In this document: positions 1 to 13,800 of the stretch, one piece after another
Layout of the letters: each line of letters starts with the position of its first letter
Numbering within the stretch: position 1 is the first letter of the stretch
Assembly: GCA_033220425.1 (NCBI GenBank)
Contig: CM065652.1
Location: 2,728,001-2,792,000 of the forward strand
Source of the DNA: Lepraria neglecta
Taxonomy: Eukaryota > Ascomycota > Lecanoromycetes > Lecanorales > Stereocaulaceae
Direction: 5' to 3'
Length of the DNA stretch: 64,000 nucleotides
The notes under the pieces: model-generated
What the model was told of the DNA's origin: nothing
The model's input: the letters and a program-made list of their open reading frames with translations, nothing else
Database searches by the model: none
Made by a program: the position numbers and the translations under genes

Positions 1-316
1 TGTCTTCCGCATCTGACACCGGCTCGGCTACGTCTTCATCGCTTTCCGCAGCCTTGACGCTTTTCCTAGTCCTTGAGACACGCACTGTAGTGTCCTCGTC
101 GTCCTCATCCTCCTCTTCCTCGTCACTATCCGCCTCCACCTCAGCATCTGAGCATTCTGCGTCCTCTTCCTGGTCCTCTGCAGGTGTTTCCTCAGCCACT
201 ACTTCCTCTTCTTCGATTTCCTCTCCCTCTGCGTCTATGTCGTCGCTGTCCTCCATCTGGTATGCTGCAGCTTGTGTCCTAGCTTGCAAGGGAGGTGCCA
301 ACGCAGTCATGGACAT
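1..316 (-). CDS. Acidic protein, N-terminal fragment (runs off left edge)
   Basis: The minus strand is open from ATG at 316 to the window edge (about 105 codons), with an in-frame TAA a short way upstream of that ATG. After a short neutral N-terminus the product becomes strongly Glu/Asp-rich, with alternating acidic runs and a basic patch (RVSRTRKSVK). The apparent Ser-rich reading on the plus strand over the same bases is a shadow of the GAG/GAA/GAC codons. Such acidic low-complexity starts are common in nuclear and chromatin proteins, but no domain is visible in this fragment and I do not assign a function. The true start could be further upstream behind an intron. Confidence 0.5.
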   Translation of the reverse strand, partial: MSMTALAPPLQARTQAAAYQMEDSDDIDAEGEEIEEEEVVAEETPAEDQEEDAECSDAEVEADSDEEEEDEDDEDTTVRVSRTRKSVKAAESDEDVAEPVSDAED

Positions 317-1517
317 CACAGCTGTTGCCACCAGCTTTGTGGTGGCTTGACCACATTAACACAGTCTCATAACATTGATAACGGCCGTAGATCGTATGCT
401 AGTGATGAAAGAGGCTTGCGAGGGTGGCCCTGGTCTTGCTCGGGGCTGGAGCGGAAACTTTGAGCCTTGTAGGAGCGCGGTCGTCTTTTTGATTCGGCAA
501 AGCTGATTACCAGGGGTTCGAGGGTGTTATAGTATCGGTGGAGGATATGGAAGTACACGTTAAAGCAGTTGTAGGATCTTGTGTGAGACTTGGTGATGGC
601 CGGTACGGCGGTGCCTCAGTCGCAACGGTCGCGCAAAATCTTGGTCGCTGCTCGCACTTTGGGGCAACTTCGCGATTCAGTTTGGCCAAGTACCCTTTGC
701 GACGCGTGAATGAAGCTCTGAATGGCCTTAAAGATGATGGTAGACTAGAGACAGTCACTTCGATACTTGGTGCAAGATGAGGTCCCAGCCAGGCGAGGAT
801 CCTTGCTGACTAATAGAATACCGCGGCAAACTTTACTTCACCACCGAGATGCAACCCCACGAATTCAACTCCCCAACCGGCACCCACCATTAAATCTCAC
901 ATGCGATAAATCATAGAGACACATTGCGGGGTCTTGTGAGGCTCCAAAGTCAATCACTACATCCATTGGCCTGCTCAAAGCAGCCACCGACAGCATGGGT
1001 GTCCCGTTCGAAGCTCTCATTCCCTATGCGATCATGCTTGGTGTACGCGGACCCTTTCTCCTCCCAAAAGCAAGGCACTGACATCTTTGCCAGATGTTCG
1101 GGCTCACTGGAGCGGGCCTTTCCAAAATAAGACACATGCAAAACGGAGGAAAGAGAGCTAGACATTCGATAGACCAATGGGACCGACAGAGTGCGCATAC
1201 ACCCGTTGATGGACTTGAGAAACATCATTGACTGATATGGTTGCAGTGATGGACCGAGACAGAAGATTGACAGGATATTTACGAGGGCAGACGGATAACG
1301 TGACGGCACCACCAGGCTTCGAGCTGAACAATCCGTGGAGGGTGAGCTTCCCATCCCTACTTGTACTCCATTTCCTCTCTGTTCCGTTCGCTCGCTACTA
1401 CATTCTCCCTATTTGGATTTTATTGATTTTCCGTGAGCAGACCGAGAAACGCATCTGCTAGGCCATACCTTTAACTCAGCACTACATATAAATCATTCCA
1501 TCATCAACCGTTACTCT
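317..1517. other. Intergenic, no supported gene
   Basis: About 1.2 kb between the acidic-protein start and the 3' end of the N-acetyltransferase gene. Short open frames exist on both strands (for example 538-780 plus and 950-1354 minus), but none shows a recognisable domain, a sensible splice pattern or family-like sequence. I see no gene here. Confidence 0.5.
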
Positions 1518-2533
1518 TCACCCATGCAGTTCAGTGACCATCCCCCTGATCCCTGCCTTCTCGTCCTCCCCTAGCCGAATGCCAAACCACTCCTTCAAAG
1601 CCTCCACCCTCTCTGTCTCGTTCGCACAAGTCATGACATGCTCCGTCTCCCCTCTCTTCCTCCTCTTCACATCTGCACCCACCAACATCAATGTCCCCAC
1701 CACCTCTCCCTCCTCCAAATTCATCTTAACTACAGCAATTCGATAGGTGAACCAACTGTTTCGACTCTGGCTAGTCTGGAAATTCATGATTTCGTAATCC
1801 TGCGGGAGGAATTCAAGCTCAGTGAAGCAATACATCGGTAGCCACGGAGATTGGGGATCATTGCGGTGCTGGAAGATCCATAACTTCTGGTTTGGATCAG
1901 TGTTCTCGGGGATGTTGTCGTATATAAGCCGGACTTCTGCTGGTGGGATATTCTGGGTATGGGAATGCTCGGCGTCGAGGAGCATTGGCTGTACGGGACC
2001 ATTGCCGCCGAACCCAACGTCGAGCATGTATTTCTTGCCGTCGGCGAGGGTCACGATGTTGACCATATGTGACCTATTTCTCTCAACGTACACATTACAG
2101 CCAAGAGAACGAAATAAACTTACCAGCCGAAGAAGCCCTCTGCAGGAGTGCCACTTGCAGCTACGGCCACGCGTGCACCAGCACTATGTAGTGTAAACCC
2201 CAGACTTCGTAGAATAGTGCCAAAGAAGCAGTTATTTTCCATGCAGTAGCCACCTCTATTGTCTTTCTCCACAATCTTGGCGTACAAGTGGTCAGGATTG
2301 AGGGAAATTGTATGGTGAGACGAGTAGTGTAATTGCAGATTCTCAAAGGGAGCAGTAGCTAGCTGGTGCCTTTGCAATTGGGTGAGAAAATTGAATGCAT
2401 CTTTGGGATTCTGGTGGAGGGATGAGGTGTGCGATAGTTCTTGGAGGGTTTTGGGTAAAGAGATGTGGGAGAAGTAATTCGAGATTTGCTCCGTGGAGTA
2501 TGAGGGTCGTTGGGAGGGAGAGGTTTTGCTCAT
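1518..2533 (-). CDS. Arylamine N-acetyltransferase
   Basis: Transfers acetyl groups from acetyl-CoA to arylamines or hydrazines; in filamentous fungi members detoxify aromatic amines, some prefer malonyl-CoA. Two exons: 2124-2533 and 1518-2073, with a GTAAGT...TAG intron that splits a Trp codon (TG|G). Lengths sum to 966 bases, giving 321 residues, normal for fungal NATs. The Cys-His-Asp triad is visible: Cys in RGGYCMENN, His in WSHMVNIV (directly after the splice) and Asp in YMLDVGFGG. The N-terminal part matches the family pattern (HQLATAPFENLQLHY). No signal peptide or membrane segment, so cytosolic. The next gene upstream is also on the minus strand, 387 bases away. I am confident of the family; the substrate is not readable from sequence. 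Confidence 0.93.
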
Positions 2534-2920
2534 GATTACAACGAGTGCAAAGTATACGTCGAAGATAACTCTAAGAGAAGAAGGATATCGAAAAAACTAG
2601 TACTTAGCAGTTGAGGTCATGGAAGACCGGGATGAGCGGAAACAGCTATACTGAGAGGCAGTGAAAACTTTTGATTCGAGTGTGCATTACCTCGCTACAT
2701 CAAAAAATGCAGCCCCAATCGACCACGAGACAGTGGCTTGCAATGCCAACTTCTACTTGCCCATTGCAGGTAAATGTAAGCGAGACAGGAACCGATGTCT
2801 GCTCGGTGGCATGAAGGCCAAGACTAGACCAGCTTAAGAAACCGGTAGTTGGATTTTCTACTACCACATACATAGTATACACTTGGACCTATCTACAAAC
2901 GCAATTGAAGGGTAGCTTTT
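2534..2920. other. Intergenic spacer upstream of the N-acetyltransferase
   Basis: 387 bases between two minus-strand genes. It should hold the N-acetyltransferase promoter and the 3' UTR of the DUF3429 gene. No further coding signal seen. Confidence 0.5.
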
Positions 2921-4137
2921 TCACTCTTCTCCCTCTCCATCTTCATCTCCACCCTCTTCGTCTCCGCCTTCCTCCTCTTCCTCATCGTCCTCTCCCTCGT
3001 CCTTAGCCACTATTTTCGCTCTCTTCTCCCTCTCCTCCGCCTCCATAGCCTCCAATTGAGAGTCTCTTAGCGCCTTCACCCTATCAGCTGGGCTAGGAAG
3101 CCTGTTGATCTGATCTGCAATTTGACCTCTGCCAATCAAGCTAGCCACGATACTTGCTCCCACCACGAACGTCAAGACGAATCGATAAGTCGAGTACCAA
3201 TGAGGAGCCCAGCCTCTGACCACAGCCCTGGAATCGGCAAAGTATAGGAAAGTAAAAGCAGTAAATTGGGCGATCAGGGCGTATTCCACGGGCAGTAGGA
3301 TAGTGGGCCACGCTACCGCAGGGGCAATGACTCCGTAAGCGTATCGTGGGTAACCATGCACGCCTCCGTATTTAGCCCATTCCAGTCCCCAATGAATAGC
3401 ACCCAAGAAGGAGAGAATCTGCGCCGGTCAGCATACAGTTCAGATGCTCGTTTGAGCGTCCAAAGACTCACCACAGCGCCATAGCCGACTTGTAAAGGCT
3501 CGATGATATAAAGAAGCTGCTCGGCGGTATGTTGAGAGAATAAGAAGGCTGATCCGGTTGCGGACGTGTGGTTGATGTCGAAAGCTAGGTAGACGGTGGA
3601 AAGAGAGGTTGCAAGGTAGGGCAGTACCCCTGCCATGCCAATGACGAGAGCTTCCCGGGGTACTGCATCGAGAGCAAAGGTCTCTTTGATAGTTTTCTAG
3701 CCACCCTTGCGTTAGCAAGAAACCTCACCATCCAACCTCGAACGACCTACGAGATCCGCTTTGACTCCCGCCAGCATGTCCTCATCTTTCTCTCCCTCCT
3801 CGACACCCTTCTCATGGAAGACCTGATGAACACTAGATGTGGTAGAGACTTCTTCCGGGTTTGGCTCGAGCTTCTCGTGCACTACTGCCTCCTCATGCTT
3901 TTTGTCGATGTGGTCGTAAGGTGTTCCTGGTTTTGTTGCATAGCGTTGCAGGGACGTGCTGAGAGGTTTCCGAAGAGCCAATGCCAAGGTTGATGGCTTT
4001 TGAAGGCTGAGCTTATTCGATACATGTGGTCTCAGACCATGAACACGGGCGAGTGTAGCTGTAGTGCGGCTGGTGGAGGAAGAGACATAGCGGAGGGACG
4101 ACCGAGTGATTGAGGCAGCATGCCCCGATCGAAGCAT
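2921..4137 (-). CDS. DUF3429/TMEM69-like mitochondrial inner membrane protein
   Basis: Three exons: 3751-4137, 3472-3696 and 2921-3418 (387+225+498 bases, all phase 0; 369 residues). Introns have GTAGGT...TAG and GTGAGT...CAG ends. The first ~70 residues are rich in Ser, Arg and Thr and lack acids, as in a mitochondrial presequence. From about residue 130 follow the family hallmarks KTIKETFALDAVPREALVIG, a GVLPYLATSLSTVYLAFD stretch, and about five hydrophobic segments to about residue 310, including SFLGAIHWGLEWAKYGG. The tail is highly acidic (Glu/Asp/Gly runs). Family members are small polytopic membrane proteins, thought mitochondrial; their biochemical role is not established, so none is assigned. 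It is divergent from VPS13 across about 680 bases. Confidence 0.88.
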
Positions 4138-4815
4138 GGTGCCAGTTGAACTCAGAGAGAAGCAACTTGGCTCTCCCGTCTCAATTTACTCAGTACCACT
4201 TCTCAATGGGTTGTGGGTGGTGTGTTGTGGGTGGTTGAGAAGAAGCGTGGGGATGTAACGGTCGCTGCCCAGCTCGTCAAAGCTTCGAATGCCAAGCCTC
4301 TGTTTCGGCGCTAAGCGACGTCATAAGAATACGCTTCCAACGGCTATTTACTTGTGGGAGAGCCTTTTGACTCGTCTTATTCCTCTCACAATTGCCTAGA
4401 GAGCTGGGGCAACAGTTGATCATACAGTCACATGCGTTACGAAAAAGCAAGAGCGACGAGCATCTATCAATTTCTAAGAGCAGGTACGAGAGGCAAAGGA
4501 TCCGGGGCAGAGAACCAAGTTTTGGCGACTGGATCTCCACCTCCGATTCTCTATCTTCGGCTACAAAGCTATGACTGTGACACGTTTCACACATCCAGCG
4601 AGCTGACCCTCTCAGTACTCAAAAGACCTTACTAGGCTCACAGCAAGCATCGTGATCATCGTTGTCACTTGCTTAGCCGCCCCCATCATGATTTCTGAAG
4701 GCAGCGCCTGAATTCTTCGAAAGAAACGGCCACGAATACCTCCCCAACATTCTGCAAATCTTACAATACCCTACGTTTGCCCTCCCGGCCAGGGTAAAGG
4801 CCTAATACCGCCGCC
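4138..4815. promoter_or_regulatory. Divergent promoter region, DUF3429 gene / VPS13
   Basis: 678 bases between two divergent start codons. It must supply promoters for both genes. Small open frames inside it have no family resemblance. I could not identify a specific regulatory motif. Confidence 0.45.
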
Positions 4816-7800
4816 ATGCTTGAAGGTCTTGTTGCAAACCTGCTCAACAGGTTCTTGGGCATGTACGTCAAGAATTTCGATCCTAAACAGCTCAATATCG
4901 GGATATGGAATGGAGATGTCAAGCTGCGCAATCTGGAGCTGCGACGGGAAGCTTTGGACCAACTTCATCTCCCTGTCAATGTCGTCGAAGGCCATCTGGG
5001 CCAGCTGACTATGTCAATACCCTGGACCAACCTGAGGGGCAAACCCGTGAGAGTCAACATCGAGGACGTATTCCTTCTTGCCGCCCCAAAGGAGGATACC
5101 GAATACAACGAGGAAGAGGAGGCAAAACGGGCCAACGATGTGAAGCTTGAGAAGCTGGAGAACGCTGAGCTGCTGAAGTCGAGGAACACAGAAGGCCTAA
5201 GTGAAGAAGAGCAACAGAAGAGCCAAAGCTTCACGGAAAGTGTGACTACCGCGATCGTTGACAATCTCCAGGTCAGCATCAAGAACATTCACATTCGCTA
5301 TGAGGACTCCATCGCAGCACCAGGTCATCCGTTCGCTTTGGGCTTGACGCTGCAGGAGTTCAGCGCAGTGAGCACGGACAAAGACTGGAGGCCAAGCTAC
5401 ATACAATCCACATCTGGCACCACCAACAAGCTGGCGGTCTTGAATGCACTGGCTTTCTATTGGAATACAGATGACACGTTGTTTGGTACTGGCAAAGGAG
5501 AGGAAGTTGGTGTAGAGGCCCAAGGTGTGGGTCATGAGGACATGATTGAGAAGTTCCGAAAAGCTACCGAGGAAGGCGAGAATCATCAATACATGTTGAA
5601 GCCAGTAAGCGGTCGAGCGGCGGTCGAAATAGACAAGACAGGAAAAACCGACAAGCCAAAGATCAAAGCACGACTGCTTTTTAACGAGCTTGGATTTGTG
5701 CTGGACGACGAGCAATACCGTGACGCTCTCATGATGGTAGATCTGTTCCATTACTTCATCCGTCACCAAGAATACAAGAAGTTCCAGCCGAAGAGTACAC
5801 CAAAGGAAGACCCCAAGGCCTGGCTGAGATTTGCGTTCCGATCTGTCTACATCAAAATTCAAGAGCGAAATCGAAGGAACTCATGGGATTACATCAGGGA
5901 GAGGCGAGATGACCGCATTCGCTACATTGAATTTTTCAAGAAGAAAAAGAAGGAAGAGAAGATGGAGCCTACTGAAACGGAGGAGCTGACCAACCTGGAG
6001 AAAAAGCTCAGCTACGAAGACCTCCGCTTTTGGCGTTCTCTTGCGCGAAACCAACTTCGCAAAGAGAATGCTGGTGTCAAGAAGCCTCCTCCCAAGCAAA
6101 CCTGGACTCAATGGGCTTGGGGCAAGAAGCCTGAAGATGAACACAAGGAAGACGATGCTACGATGACCGAGGAGCAACGGAAAGAGCTCTATGCTGCCAT
6201 AGACTGGGACGAGAAGAGAGCGATTTCGGAAAGCGTTGATCTCCCTCGAGAAAGCGTCAAGCTCCAAATTGAATCCTCTCTTCGTTCAGGGAGCTTTACC
6301 CTTAAACGAGACCCACACGGTAAAGCCAACGAGATTCTAAGCTTGATGTTCGACAACTTCCAGGCCAAAGCGCTACAGCGACCAGACTCGTTCTTGGCCG
6401 AGATCAGTCTCGGAGGCATGCGGATCAACGATGGAACGACAGAAGGCAGCCTGTTTCCTCAGATTGTCAACTTCAAAGACCCTACTGCTGGAAGTGTGAA
6501 AGGCTCGATCGAAGACGTTGCCGCAGAGGATGCCAATCCCAATCACCAGGAGGAGAAGGCGAAAGCCACCCAGGATGCGCTGTTCCACTTGGTATTCGAG
6601 CAAAATCCGCTTGATGGAAGCGCAGATTCTGCGTTGACGATGAAGCTCAAGAGTATCGAAGTTATCTACAACCCACATTTCATTGTGGAAGTGGCAAATT
6701 TCTTCAAACCCCCGGAGAGGCACATGGAATCTATTGCGGCTCTGCTAGACACAGCAGGCGCGACGGTGGAGGGCATTAGACAGCAAACGAGAGCTGGACT
6801 GGAATTTGCGCTTGAAGAACATAAGACACTCAATGCAAATCTCGATATTCAGGCTCCTCTCATCATCATACCGGAAAGCATCACCAAAGAGAGCGCTCTA
6901 TGTCTGATCGTTGATGCTGGACATGTCAGCCTCAACAGCGAGCTTGTAGACAAAGACACCATGCGAGACATTCAATCGAAGCAGAAGAAACAGTACAGTG
7001 ATGAAGACTTTAAGCAACTCGAGGGACTTATGTACGACAAGTTCTTATTGAAGCTCGATTCGACCCAACTTCTAATCGGACCGGGTATACAAGCTACTAA
7101 AGATCAATTGAATGCCAAAGATGATCCCAAGAACCTCCACATCATTGATAGAATCAACATGGATTTCACTCTTGAGACTTCAATCATTCCCAAAGCTTCG
7201 GATCTCACCAAAACGCGTATCTCAGGCCATCTGCCTATTCTGCATGCTTCCATTTCAGACCAGAAGTATAAGGACTTGATGAAGTTGATAGATATAGCCA
7301 TACCCAAATTCGATAGTGATGAATCACTTGACGGTCGGACGAAGGCACCTACAAAGGACACTAAGGTCTCGTCCACGGAGAAGTCTAGAGCACAGGAAGT
7401 CATGGGCAGAGAGCGTTCCAAGTCTGTCTCAGCAGATCAGCACGACCTTGAGGTCGAGGACGAGTCTGAGGATGAGAGCGAGAAGTCTGTCACGACCAAA
7501 AAAGGTGCCGAGATTGAAGAGATAAACCTCCATCAGCGGAACTTTGAGTTCAAGTTCACAGTGGACAAACTGCAAGGTTCTCTCTACCGTTCAGATCCTG
7601 ACAACCGGAAGCCGGACCAACTCCTAGTCGAGCTCGTAGCTCAACATTTCCATCTCGACTTCTACCTGAGGCCATACGACATGGTTGCGGAGGTTTTGTT
7701 GAAGTCATTGAATGTGGATGACCACATTGATGAAGACCCTAGCCCAGAATTCAAGCAGATCGTCTCAAGCCGCGGCTTTGGTGTTGAGGAGGAGAAGGAT

Positions 7801-10800
7801 CTTTTCAACTTAAAATTTGTCAAAGTCAACAATGACTCTCCAGAGTTTGATTCTACATACGAAGGCATCGCAACGCATCTTGACGTCTCAATATCGACGA
7901 TAAATTTGGTGGTGACGCGGAAAACGCTGCTGACACTGTTGGACTTTGTCCTTATCACGTTTGCAAGTCCTGATGATTCGGCCCCAGCTCAGAAGACTAT
8001 CGAGGACACAGAAGGATCATATCTCAAGAACACTGAAGAACCAACACCACAATTAACATCGAGGTCGGACAAAATCCGCATCAAAATTGACCTCGAGAGT
8101 GTTGCATTAATCTTGAACAATGATGGGATACGCCTGGCCACGCTCACCCTTAACACAGCCAATATTGGTCTCTTCCTGAGTGGAGGCTCTATGCGAGTTG
8201 GAGCCCGACTAGGAAATCTGTCATTGGTAGACGACATCAATCAAGGCGCATCAGCGGATTCTCCGCTTCGTCAATTGGTTGCCATTCAAGGCCAAGAGCT
8301 TGCCGACTTCAAGTACGAGACTTTCGATGCAAAGAGCCATGACTATCCAGGTTATGACTCAAAAATCTATCTCAGGTCTGGATCTATCAAGGTCAATTTT
8401 CTTGAGGAGCCCTTCCGCAAGATCATCAACTTTCTAGTCAAATTTGGCAAAATGCAAGCCATCTTTAACGCCGCTAGGGAGGCGGCGGCGAACCGCGCCA
8501 GCCAGATGCAAGAAAGCACTAGCAAGATGCACTTCGATGTACTGATCAAGACTCCAATCCTTGTCTTTCCTCGAGTGATGGTAGCAGACAGATCCCGTGA
8601 TCTATTGACTGCTTTTCTGGGCGAGATTTATGCCAGCAATGAATTTGTTAAATTTGGCTCTGTCGAAGGCAATAAAATATCTGCTGGAATCAGAAATGTT
8701 CGGTTGACTTCCGACTTGCACTACGACAATGATCAATCTGAAGAGCTTGAGATGATTGATGAGGTAGACCTCGACTTCACGGTCACCACTGCGGAGCATC
8801 AGCCAGATTCGAAGCGCCCAGACATGGAGGTCGAAGGCAAAATGTCTCTAATCAACCTGCGTGTAGCTCAACCCGAATTGAAATTCCTCATGGAGCTTTC
8901 CAAGACCGTTCCAAATGCTTTCACAGCTGATCCTGAAGATCAGACAGAGGAGGAAGTTATGGAAGAGCCTCCCAAATCGACGGCAGACCCGGCAAGGAAG
9001 CTCACAGAAAGGTCTATCGGAGATGACAAGGAGCCCGAACTAACCACCTATCAAGGACCAGAACTAGAGTCTAGCGCTGAGACATGGACGAAGCTTGATT
9101 TCGTCTTTGATGCACCGAGAATATCTCTGGAGCTGATTCTGGCCAAGGAGGGCGAGCCCATCGGAGATGTTGAAGCCGCTAGTCTCTCTAAATTTGCATT
9201 GAATGACACCAAGGTCAAAGTGCGCATGAAGACCGATGACTCCCTTGAATCGGAGCTATTGATCAATTCGTTCACGATCAAGGATAGCAGGAAACGTGAG
9301 ACGAACAAGTTCAGAAAGATCATGTCTTTGATCAACGATGACGTGAAGCAGCAGTTCATGGCCAGTGTGACCATGTCGGGTGGAAAAGACAAGCACATGA
9401 TTGCCATGCTCACCATCGACAGCCCGCGTATCATCATGGCTATAGATTACCTATTAGCAGTGCAAGCTTTTGCGAACAGTGCATTCCCATCGGAGGAACC
9501 GATGGAGATCGAAGACGCCTCCCAAGAGGCCGTCTTGGGCAATGACACTGATAGTGCTGTTAGCACCCCTGTAGATCGTAATGGAGAGGATGCTCAAGGG
9601 AAGCCCGAAGCTGAACCTGCTCAGGAGAGCTCAATGAGCATGTCATTCCGTATCAACGTCGTGGACGCACAGGTGATTTTGATTGCTAACCCAACGATCT
9701 CCAACTCGGAAGCTATTGTGCTTGGAACAAAGCAGGTCCTCGTGTCTCAACAAAATGCTTCTACGCTTCAGATCACCAAAGTTGGCATGTTCCTATGCCG
9801 CATGGACAAATTCGAAACAAGTCGATTACGAATACTCGATGACTTTTCTATAACAATGTCCATGGACAGCCGCTCTCAAGGGAAGAAGTCTTCACTGACG
9901 ACCATTTCGGTCGAAGTTGAGCCGCTAGTCTTGCGACTTTCTCTTCGCGATATCCTGCTTGCATTGCAGATTGTCAACAAAGCGTCTGAGATGTCAAATA
10001 ACATCAGCGGCGGTGACAAAACGGAAGACACGGAGCCTACGAAAATTAAACAGATCACTGGTACCACAGCAGCGTCAACCAAGCGCAAGTCGATAGCTGG
10101 CAAGCCAACATCAACTGCAGCTAAAAGAACTTCTAAATCCATACAGCCTAACAGGCCGTCAGAGAAGCCTTCCAAAGCACCTCAGAGCTCAATCGTAATG
10201 AAGAGGGAAGAAATGAATGCTACGATTGACGGCATCAGAGTAATTCTCATTGGGGATCTCCACGAATTGCCTCTACTGGACTGGAGCGTCAAAAAGTTCA
10301 ATGTAGACGTCCGAGATTGGTCAAATTCAATGACTGGGGACACCAGCTTTGACACTTACATGAACGTCTACAACTTCTCTAAGTCTGCGTGGGAACCTTT
10401 GATAGAGCCGTGGCAACTGGGCTTCCATGTCAATAAAAATACAGATCCCGACTGTCTTACCATTGAGGTCTACTCTCATAAGATGATGGAGCTCACCGTA
10501 ACCTCGGCGACCATTGCCCTCGCGTCCAAGTCTGCACAATTCTTGTCTACCGATGAAGATGTACTTTCAAAGCCACGCGGGGCAGATGCCCCTTACAGGA
10601 TTCGCAACTACACTGGTTTTGACCTTAGCGTCTGGGCTGCTGCGCGTGAAGAGGACCAAGGGTCTGCCGCAAAACTCAGCGATGGCGAGGAGGCTCCATG
10701 GCGTTTTGAGGACCCCACGACAATGCGAGAGAACCTTTCGCCAGAGGGAAACGCTGGGATCATTGGTCTCAAGCTTGAGGGTAGCGGCTTCGATAGTGTC

Positions 10801-13800
10801 GAGCGCATTGGCGTCAATCGAGAAGGCGAGATACTGTACAATCTGAAGCCCAGGAAAGATAATGTCCTTCATCGGTTGTTAGTCGAGGTCAAACTTGGCA
10901 GCGACAATGTCAAGTACATTACCTTCCGGTCTCCCTTGCTCGTCGAAAACAAAACGCAGATACCGGTAGAGATAGGTGTCTTTAGCCCAGAGGAAGGACA
11001 TCTACTCAAGATAGAGAAGATACCTCCCGGTGAAGCACGGCCAGCTCCAATCGGCGCCGCTTTCATGCATTCATTGGTCGTGAGACCTGATCAGGGCTTC
11101 GGGTACTCTTGGTCAAACGAAAGGCTGTTCTGGAAAGACCTTCTCAAGCGACCTACAAGAACGATAACATGCCGGGGTGAAAACAACGATGAGTCACCTC
11201 CATTCTACTTCCAGATGAATGCTTCATACGACAAGAATGATCCAATGACCAAGGTGTATCCCTACATGAGGATTAAACTTCATGCACCTATCGAGCTCCA
11301 AAACCTATTGCCATATGACTTCAAGTACCGCATTTATGACAAGAACACCAAGAAGCACTGGACGAACTTCCTGAGGAAGGGTGGTGTCAGCCCAGTTCAT
11401 GTGGTTGAATTATCACACCTGCTGCTCCTGAGCGTTGACATGCAGGATACTGTCTTCAAACAAAGCGAATTCGCCGTGGTAAACTCAAACACACAGGAAG
11501 ATTTCCGCCGAGAAAACACTTTGGCAGTAAAAGATCCTCAAGACATACAGCTGAACCTCAAGCTTCATTACTTCAACGTACCCGATAGTGGTGGTGCTTT
11601 CAAAGTCTCGGTCTACTGTCCGTACCTCGTCCTCAACAAGACAGGTTTAGACATCAATCTACAAAGCAAGTCCATGTTCTCATCAGCCAAGTCAGCTGCT
11701 GGTCAAGGTGTGCGCATGGATTCGGACCGAGGATCTAAAAAGGCGCTTCCTTACATGTTCTCTTACCCGAATGATGACCACAAGAATCGTGCCAACATCA
11801 AAGTCGGCGAGTCCACATGGAGCAAGCCGCAGAGTCTTGACGCTATTGGTAGTGCGTTTGCCGTAGTCTTGCCATCAGCGAACGCAAAGTCTGAATTGCA
11901 CGTCGGGATCTCAGTAGCTGAGGGCGAAGGAAAATACAATCTAACCAAAGTCGTCACCGTTGCACCTCGATTTATACTGAAGAACAAATTGAAGGAGCAG
12001 ATCAACATCCGGGAACCCGGATCTTCCAACGTCATGAAGTTGAAGCATGGAGAGCTACTGCCACTCCATTTTCTCCGGCAAGCACCAGAAAAGCAACTAT
12101 GTCTCTGTTTTGATGGGGTGAACAACCAATGGTCTTCGCCTTTCAACATTGCAATTGTGGGGACTGTCCATGTCAAGCTTGCCAAAGCCGGACAAAGGCA
12201 GCATCTTATCCGCGTTGAAGTGATCATGGAGGCAGCAACGATCTTCCTTCACGTAAGCATCGAAACCAAGCACTGGCCCTTCTCGATGCGAAACGAAAGC
12301 GATCTCGAATACATGTTCTACCAGACAAATCCCAATCTCGAGGAAGACGAAGAAGACAAGGGGACTGGTTGGAAGCCTATTCGGTACCGCCTACCCGCCA
12401 AGAGCATCATGCCATATGCCTGGGACTATCCTGCTGCAAAGAACAAAGAGCTTATTGTATCGTGTAATGGCAAGGAAAGACGTGTCAAACTCGCTGAAAT
12501 TGGCAACTTGGTTCCATGGAAAGTCCCAGGGGCCCAGGGCAAGCAGCCACGTATCGTCAATCTCAACATAGTCGCCGAAGGTCCTACGCAGACGTTGGTG
12601 CTCTCGAAGTACAGACCGTCGGAAAGTATGTACAAGCAGAAATCCGGGTCAGCTCAAGCGTCACAAGCCACCGGCTTCGAAGTCAAGGAGATGGAGTCAG
12701 ATGTCACGTTCAAGGCTCAGCTCCGTCTTGCTGGTATAGGCCTTTCTCTGGTCAATATGCAGCTAAAGGAGCTGTTGTATTTTACACTACGTGAAATTGA
12801 ACTCAAATACGGTGACTCCCAGCTGTATCAGACTTTGAACTCTACCATAAAATGGATTCAGATCGACAATCAGCTCTACGGTGGGATTTTCCCCATTCTG
12901 CTGTATCCCAGCGTTGTGCCAAAGACTGGGAAGGAAATGGAAGCACATCCCATCTTCCATGCGATGGTCACTCGGGTCAAGGACGACTCGTATGGTGTTA
13001 TGTATATCAAATACTTCACGCTACTCCTGCAGCAGATGACGCTCGAACTCGACGAAGACTTCATCTTTACCATGCTGGAATTTGCCAAGGTTCCCGGAGC
13101 TTCATGGTCTGAGGAATCCGAGGGTAAACTTTGCGATGAGAGCTTGGATATACCGGAGCCCCAACAAGAAGAACAAGGCCAAGACATTTACTTTGAGTTC
13201 TTGCACCTGCAGCCCATGCAACTGGATCTGTCATTCGTCCGGACGGAGCGCATCAATGCTGAAGACACGGCTACCTCATCCAATCCTTTGATGTTCTTCG
13301 TCAATATCATGACAATGTCCGTTGGCAATGTCAACGACGCCCCTCTGAGATTTAACGCTCTGATGTTGGAAAATGCTCGAATCTCAATCCCAGCTTTACT
13401 GGCTAGCGTCCAGAGCCATTACACTCAGGAATCCATTCGACAAATGCACATTATCCTTGGCTCGGCAGACTTCTTGGGCAATCCGGTCGGTCTCTTCAAT
13501 AATGTCAGTTCCGGCGTTGCCGATATCTTCTATGAGCCATACCAAGGGTTGGTGATGACCGATAGGCCACAAGAGCTCGGTATAGGCATCGCAAAAGGTG
13601 CTTCGAGCTTTGTCAAGAAGTCTGTCTTTGGATTCTCCGACAGTATGGCCAAGTTCACGGGCAGTATGTCAAAGGGTCTTGCGGCCGCAACGCTTGACAA
13701 GGAGTATCAAGATCAGCGGCGGATGTCGAAGTCAAGGAATCGACCAAAACATGCGCTGTACGGCGTCACGTCCGGTGGCAACGCTTTCGCTACCAGTATC

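Noticed and set aside
54-350. Plus-strand Ser-rich open frame
   Set aside because: It is the shadow of Glu/Asp codons of the minus-strand acidic protein.
950-1354. 134-codon minus-strand open frame
   Set aside because: No domain, no family-like patterning and no splice context; looks random.
5197-5862. 221-codon antisense frame inside VPS13
   Set aside because: Lies wholly within an intact VPS13 coding exon; overlapping frame only.
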